64,000 bases of DNA from assembly GCF_945882965.1 (NCBI RefSeq), contig NZ_CAMCWY010000002.1:1-64000 (forward strand), in the 5' to 3' direction. This DNA is from Sphingorhabdus sp. EL138. Lineage in GTDB: Bacteria > Pseudomonadota > Alphaproteobacteria > Sphingomonadales > Sphingomonadaceae. Positions 6,297 to 14,121 of this stretch are shown piece after piece. Position 1 is the stretch's first letter; the number at the start of each line of letters is the position of its first letter. The translations under genes were made by a program, and so were the position numbers. The notes beneath the pieces were generated by a model. It made no database searches. It was not told the origin of the DNA and saw only the letters and a program-made list of their open reading frames with translations.

Positions 6297-7709
6297 ATGA
6301 CAATCAACCGCTTTGTAGCGCTTACTGTATGTGCCACGCTTACTGCTTGTGGCGGCGGAGGCAGTACATCCTCCAGTTCTCCGATCGTGCAGATACCCAC
6401 CACCACGGCACCTCCAACTACGCCGACACCTCCGCCCCCGCCTCCAACCACCTATTTCAAATCAATTATGTCGCCTGCGAACGTTGGACTGCAGTTGCAA
6501 CTCAAAAGAGAAGCGTTTGCCGTGGAAGACGTGAACGGCGATGGCATCAAGGATCTGCTGCTTGCCAACTCAGGTGATGCAGGATCTGCCGTTAAAGATA
6601 CGGACCCAAGGATGGTGGTCTTTTTTGGCAAAGCAGACGGCACATATTCCAAAGTTGATACAAGCAATCTGAACCCACTCGGATGGGCGAACGATTTCAT
6701 TTTTCTCGATTCAGACAACGATGGCATTAAAGAAATCCTTGTGATTGATCATAATAGAGAAGTTACAGGACGACCGCTGGGTGTATCCAAAATCTTTGTA
6801 TATGAGTGGGATGGAAGCAAATTTCAGAACCTCACTTCTTCTATTCCTGATAATACCGAAGCATTCTGGCACAACGGGAGTGTCGGTGATTTGAACGGGG
6901 ACGGGTTGCTCGATTTTTCAGCGGTTACGATTTCTGGCGAGAGCAAGATTTTTTCGGGATCGAAGAGCAACCAATTTACACTCTCAAAATCATTTAGTCA
7001 GAATGAGGTTGGGTCCACGGGTGCAACCGTTGTCCTCGCAAAGGAGAAACTTGCCGTTTTCCTTCCATTTGACAGTTGGGACGGACCTATAGATTTTAAG
7101 AATATGGAAGTCGTCAGAGACGGCAAAATAATTCAAAAACAGGATGCACGTACAGGCGTGTTGCCACCAGAGTGGGGATACTCATTCGCGCTTACCAAGG
7201 ATTTGAATGGCGATGGTCGAACCGACTTCATTGCCATCGCCGAAGACCCAGGGACTGGCGCAACTGGGATCCGTATCTTTGTCACTTTTATGCAAAGGGC
7301 GGACGGGACGTTTGATATTTTTAACAGTTTCCCGAGCGAGAGTCAGTTAACCGATCCTAAACGAGCAGCAAAATTTGATTGGATTTGGTCCGACTATAAA
7401 TTTCAGTTGGCGGATATGGATGGTGATGGGAAAACGGATCTCTTTTGGGGGTCGTGGGATCACGCGACGCCGTCTGAATTGCCGAGCAGTCTATTTTTTG
7501 GCGACGGGACAGGGCGCTTTTTCCGCAATGCAGAGAAATCTAAAACGCTATTTAAAGATGTAGTCTGGACAGGTGATGCCAGGACCTTCGTTGATGATGT
7601 GAACGGCGATGGGTTGGGTGATCTCGTCGTCGTGACCAATGTCTTTACTTCGAACACCTCCCAAACCGTTACCCCAATGGTTTTCTTAAACCAAGGTACG
7701 TTTCGTTAA
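6297..7709 (+). CDS. FG-GAP/VCBS repeat lipoprotein
   Basis: 470 residues with lipoprotein signal MTINRFVALTVCATLTAC. A low-complexity Ser/Thr/Pro linker follows (PPTTPTPPPPPPTT), then a beta-propeller-like region. At least six Ca2+-loop motifs of the FG-GAP/VCBS type are visible: DVNGDGIKDLLL, DSDNDGIKEILV, DLNGDGLLDFS, DLNGDGRTDFIAI, DMDGDGKTDLFWG and DVNGDGLGDLVVV. It should sit on the cell surface or in the periplasm and bind calcium, in adhesion or substrate binding. ATG 6297 follows GAGGGGAACCTGAA, a usable ribosome site. It stands alone between two copies of a 21-bp repeat and just left of a tRNA-Gly scar. Confidence 0.8.
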   Translation: MTINRFVALTVCATLTACGGGGSTSSSSPIVQIPTTTAPPTTPTPPPPPPTTYFKSIMSPANVGLQLQLKREAFAVEDVNGDGIKDLLLANSGDAGSAVKDTDPRMVVFFGKADGTYSKVDTSNLNPLGWANDFIFLDSDNDGIKEILVIDHNREVTGRPLGVSKIFVYEWDGSKFQNLTSSIPDNTEAFWHNGSVGDLNGDGLLDFSAVTISGESKIFSGSKSNQFTLSKSFSQNEVGSTGATVVLAKEKLAVFLPFDSWDGPIDFKNMEVVRDGKIIQKQDARTGVLPPEWGYSFALTKDLNGDGRTDFIAIAEDPGTGATGIRIFVTFMQRADGTFDIFNSFPSESQLTDPKRAAKFDWIWSDYKFQLADMDGDGKTDLFWGSWDHATPSELPSSLFFGDGTGRFFRNAEKSKTLFKDVVWTGDARTFVDDVNGDGLGDLVVVTNVFTSNTSQTVTPMVFLNQGTFR

Positions 7710-7804
7710 CTACTAACCGATCGAACTTGTCTTACGCACCCTAAGCGCCACCCCAACCTTGCCTATAGGAAACTCGGCGAAACTGGATTTCGATGCTCGG
7801 GAAC

Positions 7805-7825
7805 GCTAGGTTTCCAGCGTGTTTG
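7805..7825. repeat. 21-bp direct repeat, copy 2 (right of FG-GAP gene)
   Basis: 19 of 21 bases identical to 6103-6123. Both copies can be read as ARFPACL in one frame, so they could be relics of the same coding sequence. Confidence 0.5.
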
Positions 7826-7867
7826 CGGGCCAATTTAAACCTCTTGCATCGCGCTAAAAATAAACGG

Positions 7868-7945
7868 ATTTGATAAACGTAACATAATCGGATTTAGAAA
7901 ACGTGTATATTAATTTGCTAAATCAATAATATGCTATCGATCCAT
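7868..7945. repeat. element right-end sequence, copy next to tRNA-Gly scar A
   Basis: TTTGATAAACGTAACATAA and the following CGGATTT recur at 10319-10345, each at a similar distance upstream of a tRNA-Gly 3' half. They look like matching end sequences of related integrated elements (possible integrase arm or core sites). Confidence 0.5.
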
Positions 7946-7994
7946 CACTTGCCAAGGTTGGGGTCGAGGGTTCGAATCCCTTCGCCCGCTCCAG
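7946..7994 (+). repeat. tRNA-Gly(GCC) 3'-half att scar A
   Basis: Bases from TTGCCAA (anticodon loop, GCC anticodon) through the GAGGG-TTCGAAT-CCCTT T arm, CGCCCGC acceptor strand, T73 and CCA. No 5' half (a GCGGGCG start) is present upstream, so it is not a functional tRNA but a 3' fragment of the kind left by tyrosine-recombinase integration. Identical 46-base cores occur at 10396 and 16556, and a diverged one at 57545. Confidence 0.85.
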
Positions 7995-8100
7995 TTTTCC
8001 TAGGAAAATCTAGGACTTATAAAATAGTCCTTTTCGAGATTCCCCCAAAAAACCTATAAACGGATCATAAACGGATTTAGTCGTTTTTGAGGGGGCGTTT

Positions 8101-8172
8101 ATGGACTCTGCTGGATTACCACCAAAAACTGGGAATCGGGCGACGCCAACGGTTCGTCCGAATAAGATCTAA
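8101..8172 (+). pseudogene. 23-codon frame beside att scar A, possible truncated integrase start
   Basis: ATG 8101 follows a GAGGGGGCGTTT ribosome site and reads MDSAGLPPKTGNRATPTVRP then NKI and a stop. Position and orientation, about 105 bp downstream of the tRNA scar, are where an island integrase normally begins. The rest is replaced by the convergent acr3 gene. The similarity to an integrase is positional only. Confidence 0.25.
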
Positions 8173-8183
8173 GAAGCATCAAA

Positions 8184-9245
8184 TCAGACCTTGCGAGACA
8201 TTGAGTTCGCGAAGTGGCGCCGACCTAATCTAATCGCTATCCCCACGAGTAGAACTAGCACAGGAACTTCAACCAATGGTCCGATCACCGCTGCAAACGC
8301 AATAGGCGAGGCAAGACCAAATGCGGAGATTGCAACAGCAATCGCGAGTTCGAAATTGTTGGATGCTGCGGTGAATGCCAGCGAGACCGTCCTCGGATAA
8401 TCCAAGTCAATCATCTTCCCCATGAAGAAACTGACAGTAAACATGATCAGGAAGTAGATCCCCAGCGGTACCGCGATGCGAAGTGCATCCAACGGCAATG
8501 CGAGCACGTCGCCACCCTTTAGACTGAACATGGCGACGATCGTGAACAACAAGGCAATAAGCGTAATCGGAGCGATTTTCGGCAGGAAATTTGTCACGAA
8601 CCAGTCCTCGCCACGCTGACGAATGAGAATTGCTCGCGTCAAAAATCCAGCAGCAAATGGAATGCCAAGGTAAATCAGCACTGCCTGAGCAATGGTCCAG
8701 AAACTTACGTCAACAACCTGCGCTTCCAGTCCAAATGCGGATGGCAGGAACGTAAGATAGAACCATGCAAAAGGGGCAAAGAATAGAATTTGGAAGACTG
8801 AGTTGAAGGCGACGAGACCTGCCACATACTGACTGCTACCGCCAGCAAGTTGGTTCCAGACGAGCACCATTGCGATGCACCGAGCAAGTCCAATCAGTAT
8901 CACGCCAGTCATATATTCTGGTTGATCGCGCAGGAAGATCACCGCCAGGGCAAACATCAATGCTGGTCCGATCAACCAGTTCTGAACCAACGAAAGCACG
9001 AGAACACGCTTATCCTGGAACACTTCACCCAGACGCTCATATTTCACCTTCGCGAGAGGGGGATACATCATCAGGATTAGACCTACCGCAATGGGTAGGT
9101 TGGTCCCATCAACGGACAGCGCATCCAGCGATTGCGGAAGCGCAGGAAATGCAGCGCCAAGTGCAACTCCCAGCGCCATTGCCGCAAAAATCCAGAAGGT
9201 CAGATATCGATCAAGGAACGACAGACGAGACGTCGTTCTGTTCAT
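8184..9245 (-). CDS. acr3: ACR3-family arsenite efflux transporter
   Basis: 353 residues with about ten hydrophobic segments. [48 protein letters not shown] and [20 protein letters not shown] are hallmark ACR3 (BASS-superfamily) blocks; Cys in ARCIAMV is the conserved thiolate implicated in As(III) translocation. It exports arsenite from the cytoplasm using the proton gradient. The start ATG 9245 overlaps the arsC stop (ATGA at 9242-9245). It is the last gene of arsR-arsC-acr3, induced by arsenite through ArsR. Confidence 0.95.
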   Translation of the reverse strand: MNRTTSRLSFLDRYLTFWIFAAMALGVALGAAFPALPQSLDALSVDGTNLPIAVGLILMMYPPLAKVKYERLGEVFQDKRVLVLSLVQNWLIGPALMFALAVIFLRDQPEYMTGVILIGLARCIAMVLVWNQLAGGSSQYVAGLVAFNSVFQILFFAPFAWFYLTFLPSAFGLEAQVVDVSFWTIAQAVLIYLGIPFAAGFLTRAILIRQRGEDWFVTNFLPKIAPITLIALLFTIVAMFSLKGGDVLALPLDALRIAVPLGIYFLIMFTVSFFMGKMIDLDYPRTVSLAFTAASNNFELAIAVAISAFGLASPIAFAAVIGPLVEVPVLVLLVGIAIRLGRRHFANSMSRKV

Positions 9246-9760
9246 GCTTCTTGCTCCGACGGATATTCGCGTGTGCCGATTTCCTTGAGTTGGTTTTTCA
9301 AACTCATTGAGTCGAGTGAGGACAAAGGAAGACTTGCAAAAAGCGAAATCCGATTAAGCATCATGCGATAGGCAGACTGAAATGCGGCGTATTGCTCTGC
9401 CCTGTTTCCTTCAACGGCAGCAGGGTCGGGTATACCCCAGTGTGCTGTCATAGGATGACCGACCCATACGGGGCAGGTCTCATTAGATGCATTATCGCAC
9501 ACGGTGAAAACGAAATCGAGTTGGGGAGTATTAGAACCCGAAAATTCATCCCAACTTTTTGACCTGAAATAGGACGTATCGTGTCCCAACGAGTCCAGCA
9601 GATCTAAAGCGACAGGGTGAACCCGTCCCATAGGAAAACTGCCAGCGCTGTATCCCTTAAAGCGACCATCAAACTCATGATTGAGGATGGATTCAGCAAG
9701 TATTGAACGTGCAGAATTTCCTGTGCAAAGAAACAGAACATTATAAATTCGTTCGGACAT
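9242..9760 (-). CDS. arsC: arsenate reductase, LMW-phosphatase (thioredoxin-type) family
   Basis: 172 residues from ATG 9760 ([19 protein letters not shown]), 13 bases after the arsR stop. A longer reading to 9829 would run inside arsR and is not favoured. The catalytic P-loop is CTGNSARS (CX5RS); [15 protein letters not shown] and HWGIPDPAA are typical of the ArsC and LMW-PTP fold, with Cys positions for disulfide cascade chemistry. It reduces arsenate to arsenite for export by the downstream ACR3. It is about 30 residues longer than minimal ArsC because of a C-terminal extension ([20 protein letters not shown]). Confidence 0.93.
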   Translation of the reverse strand: MSERIYNVLFLCTGNSARSILAESILNHEFDGRFKGYSAGSFPMGRVHPVALDLLDSLGHDTSYFRSKSWDEFSGSNTPQLDFVFTVCDNASNETCPVWVGHPMTAHWGIPDPAAVEGNRAEQYAAFQSAYRMMLNRISLFASLPLSSLDSMSLKNQLKEIGTREYPSEQEA

Positions 9761-9773
9761 TATATCTCTCAAT

Positions 9774-10103
9774 TCAGCAGCAAGCGAGTTCGGCGACGAG
9801 TGGAGCGCAAAGAGTTTCGTGACTGCCACAGCAGTCTTTTGCGAGGAACAGCATCAGTTCTCGCAAGGTTGAAATTTGCGCACGGTAGATGATAGAACGA
9901 CCCTGTCTTTCGGAAACCACTAGGTTCGCGTTTTGCAGGATACTTAAGTGCGTTGAAACTGTATTCTGAGGCGCAACTAGCAATCTGGCAATTTCTCCTG
10001 CTGGTAGACCATCAGGTTCGTTTTGAACCAACAGGCGAAAAGCATCCAAGCGACTGGATTGAGCGAGTGCAGATAAAGCAGCGATTGCTTGATTTGATTC
10101 CAT
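9774..10103 (-). CDS. arsR: ArsR-family arsenic-responsive repressor
   Basis: 109 residues from ATG 10103 (MESNQAIAALSALAQSSRLD). The longer reading to 10166 adds 21 residues not seen in the family. The winged helix-turn-helix is clear: DGLPAGEIARLLVAPQNTVSTHLSILQNANLV. The usual N-terminal CVC metal site of classical ArsR is absent, but the C-terminus carries DCCGSHETLC and ELACC, a Cys-rich As(III) site as in C-terminal-type ArsRs. It should repress its own operon. The upstream bases hold a short direct repeat (ATCTGTAAATCTG) that could be part of the operator. Confidence 0.92.
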   Translation of the reverse strand: MESNQAIAALSALAQSSRLDAFRLLVQNEPDGLPAGEIARLLVAPQNTVSTHLSILQNANLVVSERQGRSIIYRAQISTLRELMLFLAKDCCGSHETLCAPLVAELACC

Positions 10104-10315
10104 GTATCCAGATTTACAGATATATAAGAAATGAGCAATCCTCAAATCGCGTAAGCGCAACCTCAAAAACGGGTCCCATATTCACCTTGCTTAAAACGGG
10201 GTTTAGCGGGGACTTGTTTTCATTAAGATCGCCGAGGAAACTCTGAAAAGTTTCCAACCAAAATCCGTCAAAAATTCTGCGCTGCAAAATTGGAATTTGC
10301 TAGGGTTGCAACATC

Positions 10316-10395
10316 AAATTTGATAAACGTAACATAAACGGATTTGCAGAAGTCCATAATTATTGTTTAATATCAGAATATTGCTGTCGACCGGT
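10316..10395. repeat. element right-end sequence, copy next to tRNA-Gly scar B
   Basis: Matches 7868-7945 in the TTTGATAAACGTAACATAA block and spacing to the tRNA half. With scars A and B it defines the arsenic genes as a discrete insert. Confidence 0.5.
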
Positions 10396-10444
10396 CACTT
10401 GCCAAGGTTGGGGTCGAGGGTTCGAATCCCTTCGCCCGCTCCAG
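10396..10444 (+). repeat. tRNA-Gly(GCC) 3'-half att scar B
   Basis: Same 3' tRNA half as 7946-7994 over its full length, including CACTTGCC at the left edge and CCAG at the right. The downstream bases (TGATTTCAATG) are shared with scars C and D, suggesting the original chromosomal flank of the tRNA gene. Confidence 0.85.
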
Positions 10445-10880
10445 TGATTTCAATGACTTAGGTGATACCGCCTTTGCTGCTCAAAGCGGGCTTGCAGCCT
10501 GCGTTTTAATCAGCGTTCTGATTGGAACGCCCGCGTAAAAATCTTGGAAATTCAGCGTTTAAGTCGGCCTGGGATGCGGCATGGCCGGTATACGCAATTG
10601 GTATTGCGTCAATCATTGTGTTCAGCTCGTTCCTAAAAACGGATGAGCGAACTCATCCGTAACGCTTTGGGACCGGTCCGCGCAATCCCAAACCCCACAA
10701 AAGCCAAATTTATCCGGGAATAGCCGTTGGCGTCCAACACCGTTCGCCAGCGTTCCAATGGGAACAGTTTGCCCTGACGGAAAGCTTAAGCGGCCATCGT
10801 GCTTGATCGGTTATCATGGCAGCTTCTGGGCCGGGAGCGGACTGTCGGCTTTGCGGTTTGGAGCTAGGCAATGCAGAAGT
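10445..10880. repeat. long dispersed repeat, copy 1 (tRNA-Gly downstream flank)
   Basis: About 400 bp that closely match 16602-17001, and in part 47160-47480. It holds a palindrome AATCAGCGTTCTGATT (10508-10523), a perfect 8-bp hairpin CGGATGAG/CTCATCCG with a CGAA loop (10640-10659), GGACCGGTCC, and a terminal GGGCCGGGAGCGGACTGTC motif (10828) found elsewhere in the window. A short frame in it reads FKSAWDAAWPVYAIGIASII and is conserved in the other copies. No convincing gene lies between its end and the terminator at 11065. Confidence 0.7.
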
Positions 10881-11064
10881 CAGTCCGACACACGATACGG
10901 TGGTAACGGATACTTCCTATGTCCGCACCCTCATTTCTGAAGCCTCATGCAAAGACTTCGCCCCACATTACGCGAGGCTAGTGATACTTTTCGATATCGA
11001 TATGGGGGTGGTCTTGGCAGGCGTGGTGCTCATCACACATTGCCCGCAAGCATATGTAAAGGCC

Positions 11065-11096
11065 GCCGGCCGCTGAACGGGGGTAAAGCGACCGGC
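11065..11096 (-). terminator. hairpin downstream of fasciclin gene
   Basis: Arms GCCGGCCGCT and AGCGACCGGC pair at 9 of 10 positions (one G-U) around a 12-base loop, just after the fasciclin stop. On the minus strand it is followed by only a short T run, so it is a weak intrinsic terminator candidate. Confidence 0.45.
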
Positions 11097-11110
11097 ACCG
11101 AAGCTACCAA

Positions 11111-11650
11111 TTAAGGCAGCAATACCGAATCAATGACGTGGACAACGCCGTTTGACTGCATAAGGTCAACGGCGGTGACGGTAGACTGTCCGCCCTTGCC
11201 ATCGGTGATGACGACGCTGTTACCCGACAAACGCGCGGCCAGCTTTTCGCCTGCGACTGTTGTAAGCATAGCGTTGCCTTCGCCCGCCTTGATGGCAGCG
11301 ACGATGTCAGTAGAAGTCAATTTACCAGCAACTACATGATAGGTCAGGATCTTGGTCAAGGTTGCCTTGTTCTCTGGCTTCACGAGCGTACCAACTGTAC
11401 CTTCAGGAAGTTTTTCAAAGGCGGCGTTGGTTGGCGCAAACACTGTAAATGGACCTGGGCTTGCGAGCGTGTCGATAAGGCCAGCGGCCGTCACAGCGGC
11501 GACCAATGTGCTCAGATCTGGCACGGCTGACGCGGTTTCAACGATATTTTTCATTGCGACCATTTTGTGGTTGTCAGCCATTACTGCTGTGCCGGCGAGG
11601 GATGAAGTTGCCAATGCGATGGCGGTGATTAAACGGCTAGTAAGCTTCAT
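11111..11650 (-). CDS. secreted fasciclin (FAS1) domain protein
   Basis: 179 residues from ATG 11650 with a GGAACAC ribosome site. MKLTSRLITAIALATSSLAG...AVMA is a Sec signal peptide. One FAS1 domain fills the rest: NIVETASAVPDLSTLVAAV, GPFTVFAPTNAAFEKLPEGT (the H1 motif), LTYHVVAGKL and GVVHVIDSVLLP (the H2 motif). These proteins act in adhesion or envelope stress outside the cytoplasm. The gene stands alone with its own hairpin terminator. An inverted repeat GCGCTTT/AAAGCGC (11673-11698) lies just upstream and could be a control site. Confidence 0.9.
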   Translation of the reverse strand: MKLTSRLITAIALATSSLAGTAVMADNHKMVAMKNIVETASAVPDLSTLVAAVTAAGLIDTLASPGPFTVFAPTNAAFEKLPEGTVGTLVKPENKATLTKILTYHVVAGKLTSTDIVAAIKAGEGNAMLTTVAGEKLAARLSGNSVVITDGKGGQSTVTAVDLMQSNGVVHVIDSVLLP

Positions 11651-11671
11651 GATTGAGTGTTCCTGTTCCAA

Positions 11672-12120
11672 GGCGCTTTACCCTATAGTTAAAAGCGCTC
11701 TTAGATGGTAGTTCTGCGAAAAGACTTAATCAATGCGGAAATATTCCACATTTCGGGAGGCTTTCCTTATTTGGGCGTAAACCGACATGGTAAAGGATTC
11801 GAGCAACAACTCTGAATGGTCACAAGATCTGCTTCAAAACACCAGTTGTGCCGGCTTGTCGATGTCCATTTCGACAAACACCTATCGCTCGATCAGCCGG
11901 TTCACTAACCGTTTGCGCGTCAGTGTGTGGGTGTAACTCGACAGCCCGTGCAGTTGCGTCAAAGCCTTATTGACCTCTGTATATCGGACACTCTCGCTGT
12001 GAGTTGTAAGGCACGTTCCAACCCTTCACAGGGGTCAGCGATACCGACGGGGATACCGTTGGCAAATCGTCATAAAAGGTGCATAATACTTCAGCATCTC
12101 GGTGGCTGAGGGAGAGACAA
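11672..12120. other. intergenic region
   Basis: No gene is supported. It contains the inverted repeat at 11673-11698. The stretch around 12012-12035 (ACGTTCCAACCCTTCACAGG) resembles 47090-47110, so it is part of the dispersed-repeat background. Confidence 0.3.
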
Positions 12121-12417
12121 ATGAAAAAATTAGTTGTTCATGCTTGGAATTTCATATTTAACAGCGATGTTAGTCCGCTCAGGCACATTCCGGACATCTC
12201 AACGCGGCACTATGTACTGCAAGCGTTAGGCGCCATGTGGGTTCTAGCATTTAGCCTTGCAATCGGAAGCTATACATTCTTTGCTTTCAATCTGATCGGG
12301 CATGTCGTTTTGATCGGTGCGGCAGCGATTACGATTGCGACTTACACAACCGCAACTATCAGGCCAAGCGTCTTTGGCAAAGGATCGGGACGCAGGGCCG
12401 ATGGGGAACACGAGTAG
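12121..12417 (+). CDS. small inner-membrane protein, 98 aa
   Basis: ATG 12121 with GAGGGAGAGACAA upstream; the reading from 12079 adds 14 unlikely residues. The product starts MKKLVVHAWNFIFNSDVSPL, then RHIPDISTRHYVLQALGAMW, and has two hydrophobic helices (about residues 36-60 and 64-82) linked by a tight turn. The C-terminal tail is basic. It resembles small conserved alphaproteobacterial membrane proteins but I cannot assign a function. It precedes the RiPP-like genes by about 370 bp, so a link is possible but not shown. Confidence 0.55.
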   Translation: MKKLVVHAWNFIFNSDVSPLRHIPDISTRHYVLQALGAMWVLAFSLAIGSYTFFAFNLIGHVVLIGAAAITIATYTTATIRPSVFGKGSGRRADGEHE

Positions 12418-12791
12418 ATCTGGGCGCAAAGCGGAAGGTCATTAATTGGGCCGGAAACGGACTGTCAGGTTTAAGCCCTAAACGCTTCAATAAGCCCAGC
12501 CTGCCAAACCATTGCAGCAGCGGGTTCTGGAAATCACATAGCAATAACGTTGCAAATCTATCCATCAGCCCGCGTGTACAGAGAAATATCTGCGTTAGCG
12601 TATCGCCGACTGGAACAGGGCGATCCAGATTTGGGATCGGCTTGAGGCGTTGCGTGCCCGCGGGAGCCCAACATTTATACATCGACGCAGTTAAGCAAGA
12701 GTGCAGCAAAGCTTCAAAAAATGTTTTGGAAAAAATGTTGTAAAACGGAAGTGACTAGTATACCACAAACATAGACTAGGAGCACAAAATA
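12418..12791. other. intergenic region upstream of the candidate precursor gene
   Basis: Contains a degenerate copy of the GGGCCGG-x-CGGACTGTC motif (12448) and an AT-rich stretch at 12710-12765 that probably holds the promoter of the downstream gene. No -35/-10 pair with standard spacing is convincing. AGGAG at 12778-12782 is the ribosome site for the ATG at 12792. Confidence 0.35.
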
Positions 12792-13013
12792 ATGAAGATC
12801 CACAATCTTGATAAATCCAAACTTCTCGGGTTCAACCTAGTCGGGGATCCTCTTTTTGACGTCGTGACCCACACAAATAAGTCACAGCAATCGCACGACG
12901 TGGCCACAGGTAAAGCTGTGGGCGGTGGTGGCAAGCCTGTTGGAACCAGCAAGGTTATTGGAGCCAGCAAGGTTATTGGAATCAGCAAGGCTGAAGGCAG
13001 CTTCAAGGTCTAG
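12792..13013 (+). CDS. candidate RiPP precursor peptide with repeated core
   Basis: 73 residues with a strong AGGAG ribosome site 9 bases before the ATG. The N-terminal half (MKIHNLDKSKLLGFNLVGDP LFDVV) is leader-like with alternating hydrophobic and charged residues. A Gly-rich hinge (GGGG) follows, and the C-terminus consists of four 6-residue units, KPVGTS, KVIGAS, KVIGIS and KAEGSF, plus a terminal KV. Small size, a repetitive Ser/Lys core and direct adjacency to an HExxH peptide-hydroxylase-like gene (22-bp gap) argue for a ribosomally made, modified peptide. The leader matches no class I can name. No protease or dedicated exporter is adjacent. The precursor role is an inference. Confidence 0.55.
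   Translation: MKIHNLDKSKLLGFNLVGDPLFDVVTHTNKSQQSHDVATGKAVGGGGKPVGTSKVIGASKVIGISKAEGSFKV
12933..13004 (+). repeat. four in-frame 18-bp repeats in the precursor gene
   Basis: Four consecutive 18-bp units begin at 12933, 12951, 12969 and 12987, each starting AAG. Units 2 and 3 differ by only two bases (AAGGTTATTGGAGCCAGC and AAGGTTATTGGAATCAGC). They encode the K-x-x-G-x-S/F repeats, so the core has grown by tandem duplication. Confidence 0.85.
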
Positions 13014-13035
13014 TCCACCCCCTGAGCGAAGATAA

Positions 13036-14121
13036 TTGCCGTCCCTTCCCGAGTTTGGCAGCAGAACTGCAATGATCACAGCCGGTTCGACAGCTGTCTG
13101 TAGGCCCGTTGAACAAACGTTAGAGGCTCCGCGTGAGCCATTCCCCATTAATATTCGAATGGCACAAAGTTTGCGAGAACTCGAACGGGTCATCCCCAAG
13201 TGTGAGACGCATCAAAGCTTCGTTCCCGTTGCCGAACATCTCGAAGCAAGTGGCACCGTGGAACCCGAGGCGTTCGCGGCCTACTTTTCGATTATACGGT
13301 CTCTGCTTGGCAACCGCAATGTCGATTTAGCGCCATTGTGTTCTCTTATTTACCGAGGGAGAAGGCCGATCACAGCGCAAATTGCAGTGAGAGTTCTAAA
13401 TTCCCGAGAATTTGGTAACTCAGGAATTCATAGTGTGCGAAAGAATTTTGCCTCAACATCACTGACAGCAAGGCAAATGGCGCTGATCTCGAAGGTTGCA
13501 GAGCCAGAGATTAAGCGAAAGATTTCAGCTGCGCTGTGCTTGATCCAGGTAAAAGCTCCCCACGCATCTTCTGCGCTATTTCCCATTACCGCCGAGATTG
13601 TTGCAACGGTAGGGGTACCACGCAATGGCATGGACTTCGACGGCTGCAGCAGTATCGAACGTTATGGTTCGATCCTTCTTAACATGCGCCGCAAGCGTAC
13701 ACGGCTCGTGCTGGCTGAAACCATAATCCACGAGAGCGCTCATTCGTTGCTCTTCGCACTTAGTTGCAATGATCACCGAGTCCTCAACTCAGCGTCGGAG
13801 ACCTACAGGAGTCCGCTAAGGATTGATCCACGGCCTCTAGACGGCATCTACCATGCGGTGTTCGTGATCGCGCGTATGTATAGCTTTCTTGCTGAAATAG
13901 CTTTAAATCCAGCAACAAGTTCACGAATGCGGGCCGAGGCCTGCAAACTTCTGCCAGTACGCCACCGCAATTTTCAAGACGGCTTATCGGTGTTGGTCGC
14001 GCATGCGCGCTTGACGCCAATTGGACGTGAACTGCTCGATGACGCTGTAGAACGGGTCGAACGTGCGGCTGATCAAGTGTGTGCGGTCTTCCCAGAGTTC
14101 AAACCCCGCCAAGTAGTCTAA
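13036..14121 (+). CDS. HExxH-type peptide beta-hydroxylase-like RiPP enzyme
   Basis: 361 residues from TTG 13036 (GAGCGAAG upstream); ATG 13072 is an alternative that removes 12 residues. Residues 228-240 read AETIIHESAHSLL, the HExxH metal motif, followed by YRSPLRIDPRPLDGIYHAVF at 257-276, which supplies a third His and the 'SPxRxDPRPLxGxxHAxFV' block typical of HExxH peptide-modification proteins (TIGR04267 type). Characterised members of that group use iron and 2-oxoglutarate to hydroxylate side chains of RiPP precursors rather than acting as proteases. The N-terminal 200 residues are probably helical and may bind the leader. It follows the precursor-like gene by 22 bp and overlaps the convergent ATP-grasp gene by 23 bp. 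Confidence 0.7.
   Translation: MPSLPEFGSRTAMITAGSTAVCRPVEQTLEAPREPFPINIRMAQSLRELERVIPKCETHQSFVPVAEHLEASGTVEPEAFAAYFSIIRSLLGNRNVDLAPLCSLIYRGRRPITAQIAVRVLNSREFGNSGIHSVRKNFASTSLTARQMALISKVAEPEIKRKISAALCLIQVKAPHASSALFPITAEIVATVGVPRNGMDFDGCSSIERYGSILLNMRRKRTRLVLAETIIHESAHSLLFALSCNDHRVLNSASETYRSPLRIDPRPLDGIYHAVFVIARMYSFLAEIALNPATSSRMRAEACKLLPVRHRNFQDGLSVLVAHARLTPIGRELLDDAVERVERAADQVCAVFPEFKPRQVV

Noticed and set aside
7946-7994. Functional tRNA-Gly gene
   Set aside because: Only the part from the anticodon loop onward is present. The upstream 60 bp cannot form the D arm or the GCGGGCG acceptor strand. The same holds at 10396, 16556 and 57545.
10816-11076. 86-aa frame upstream of the fasciclin gene
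   Set aside because: It is made largely of dispersed-repeat sequence, has no family match and lacks conservation of frame in the other copies.
12933-13004. CRISPR-like array
   Set aside because: The 18-bp units are contiguous, in frame with a coding sequence and have no spacers.
13036-14121. HExxH protein as a metalloprotease
   Set aside because: The block SPLRIDPRPLDGIYHAVF and the small-peptide neighbour fit the peptide-modifying HExxH group better than peptidase families. A peptidase role is not excluded.
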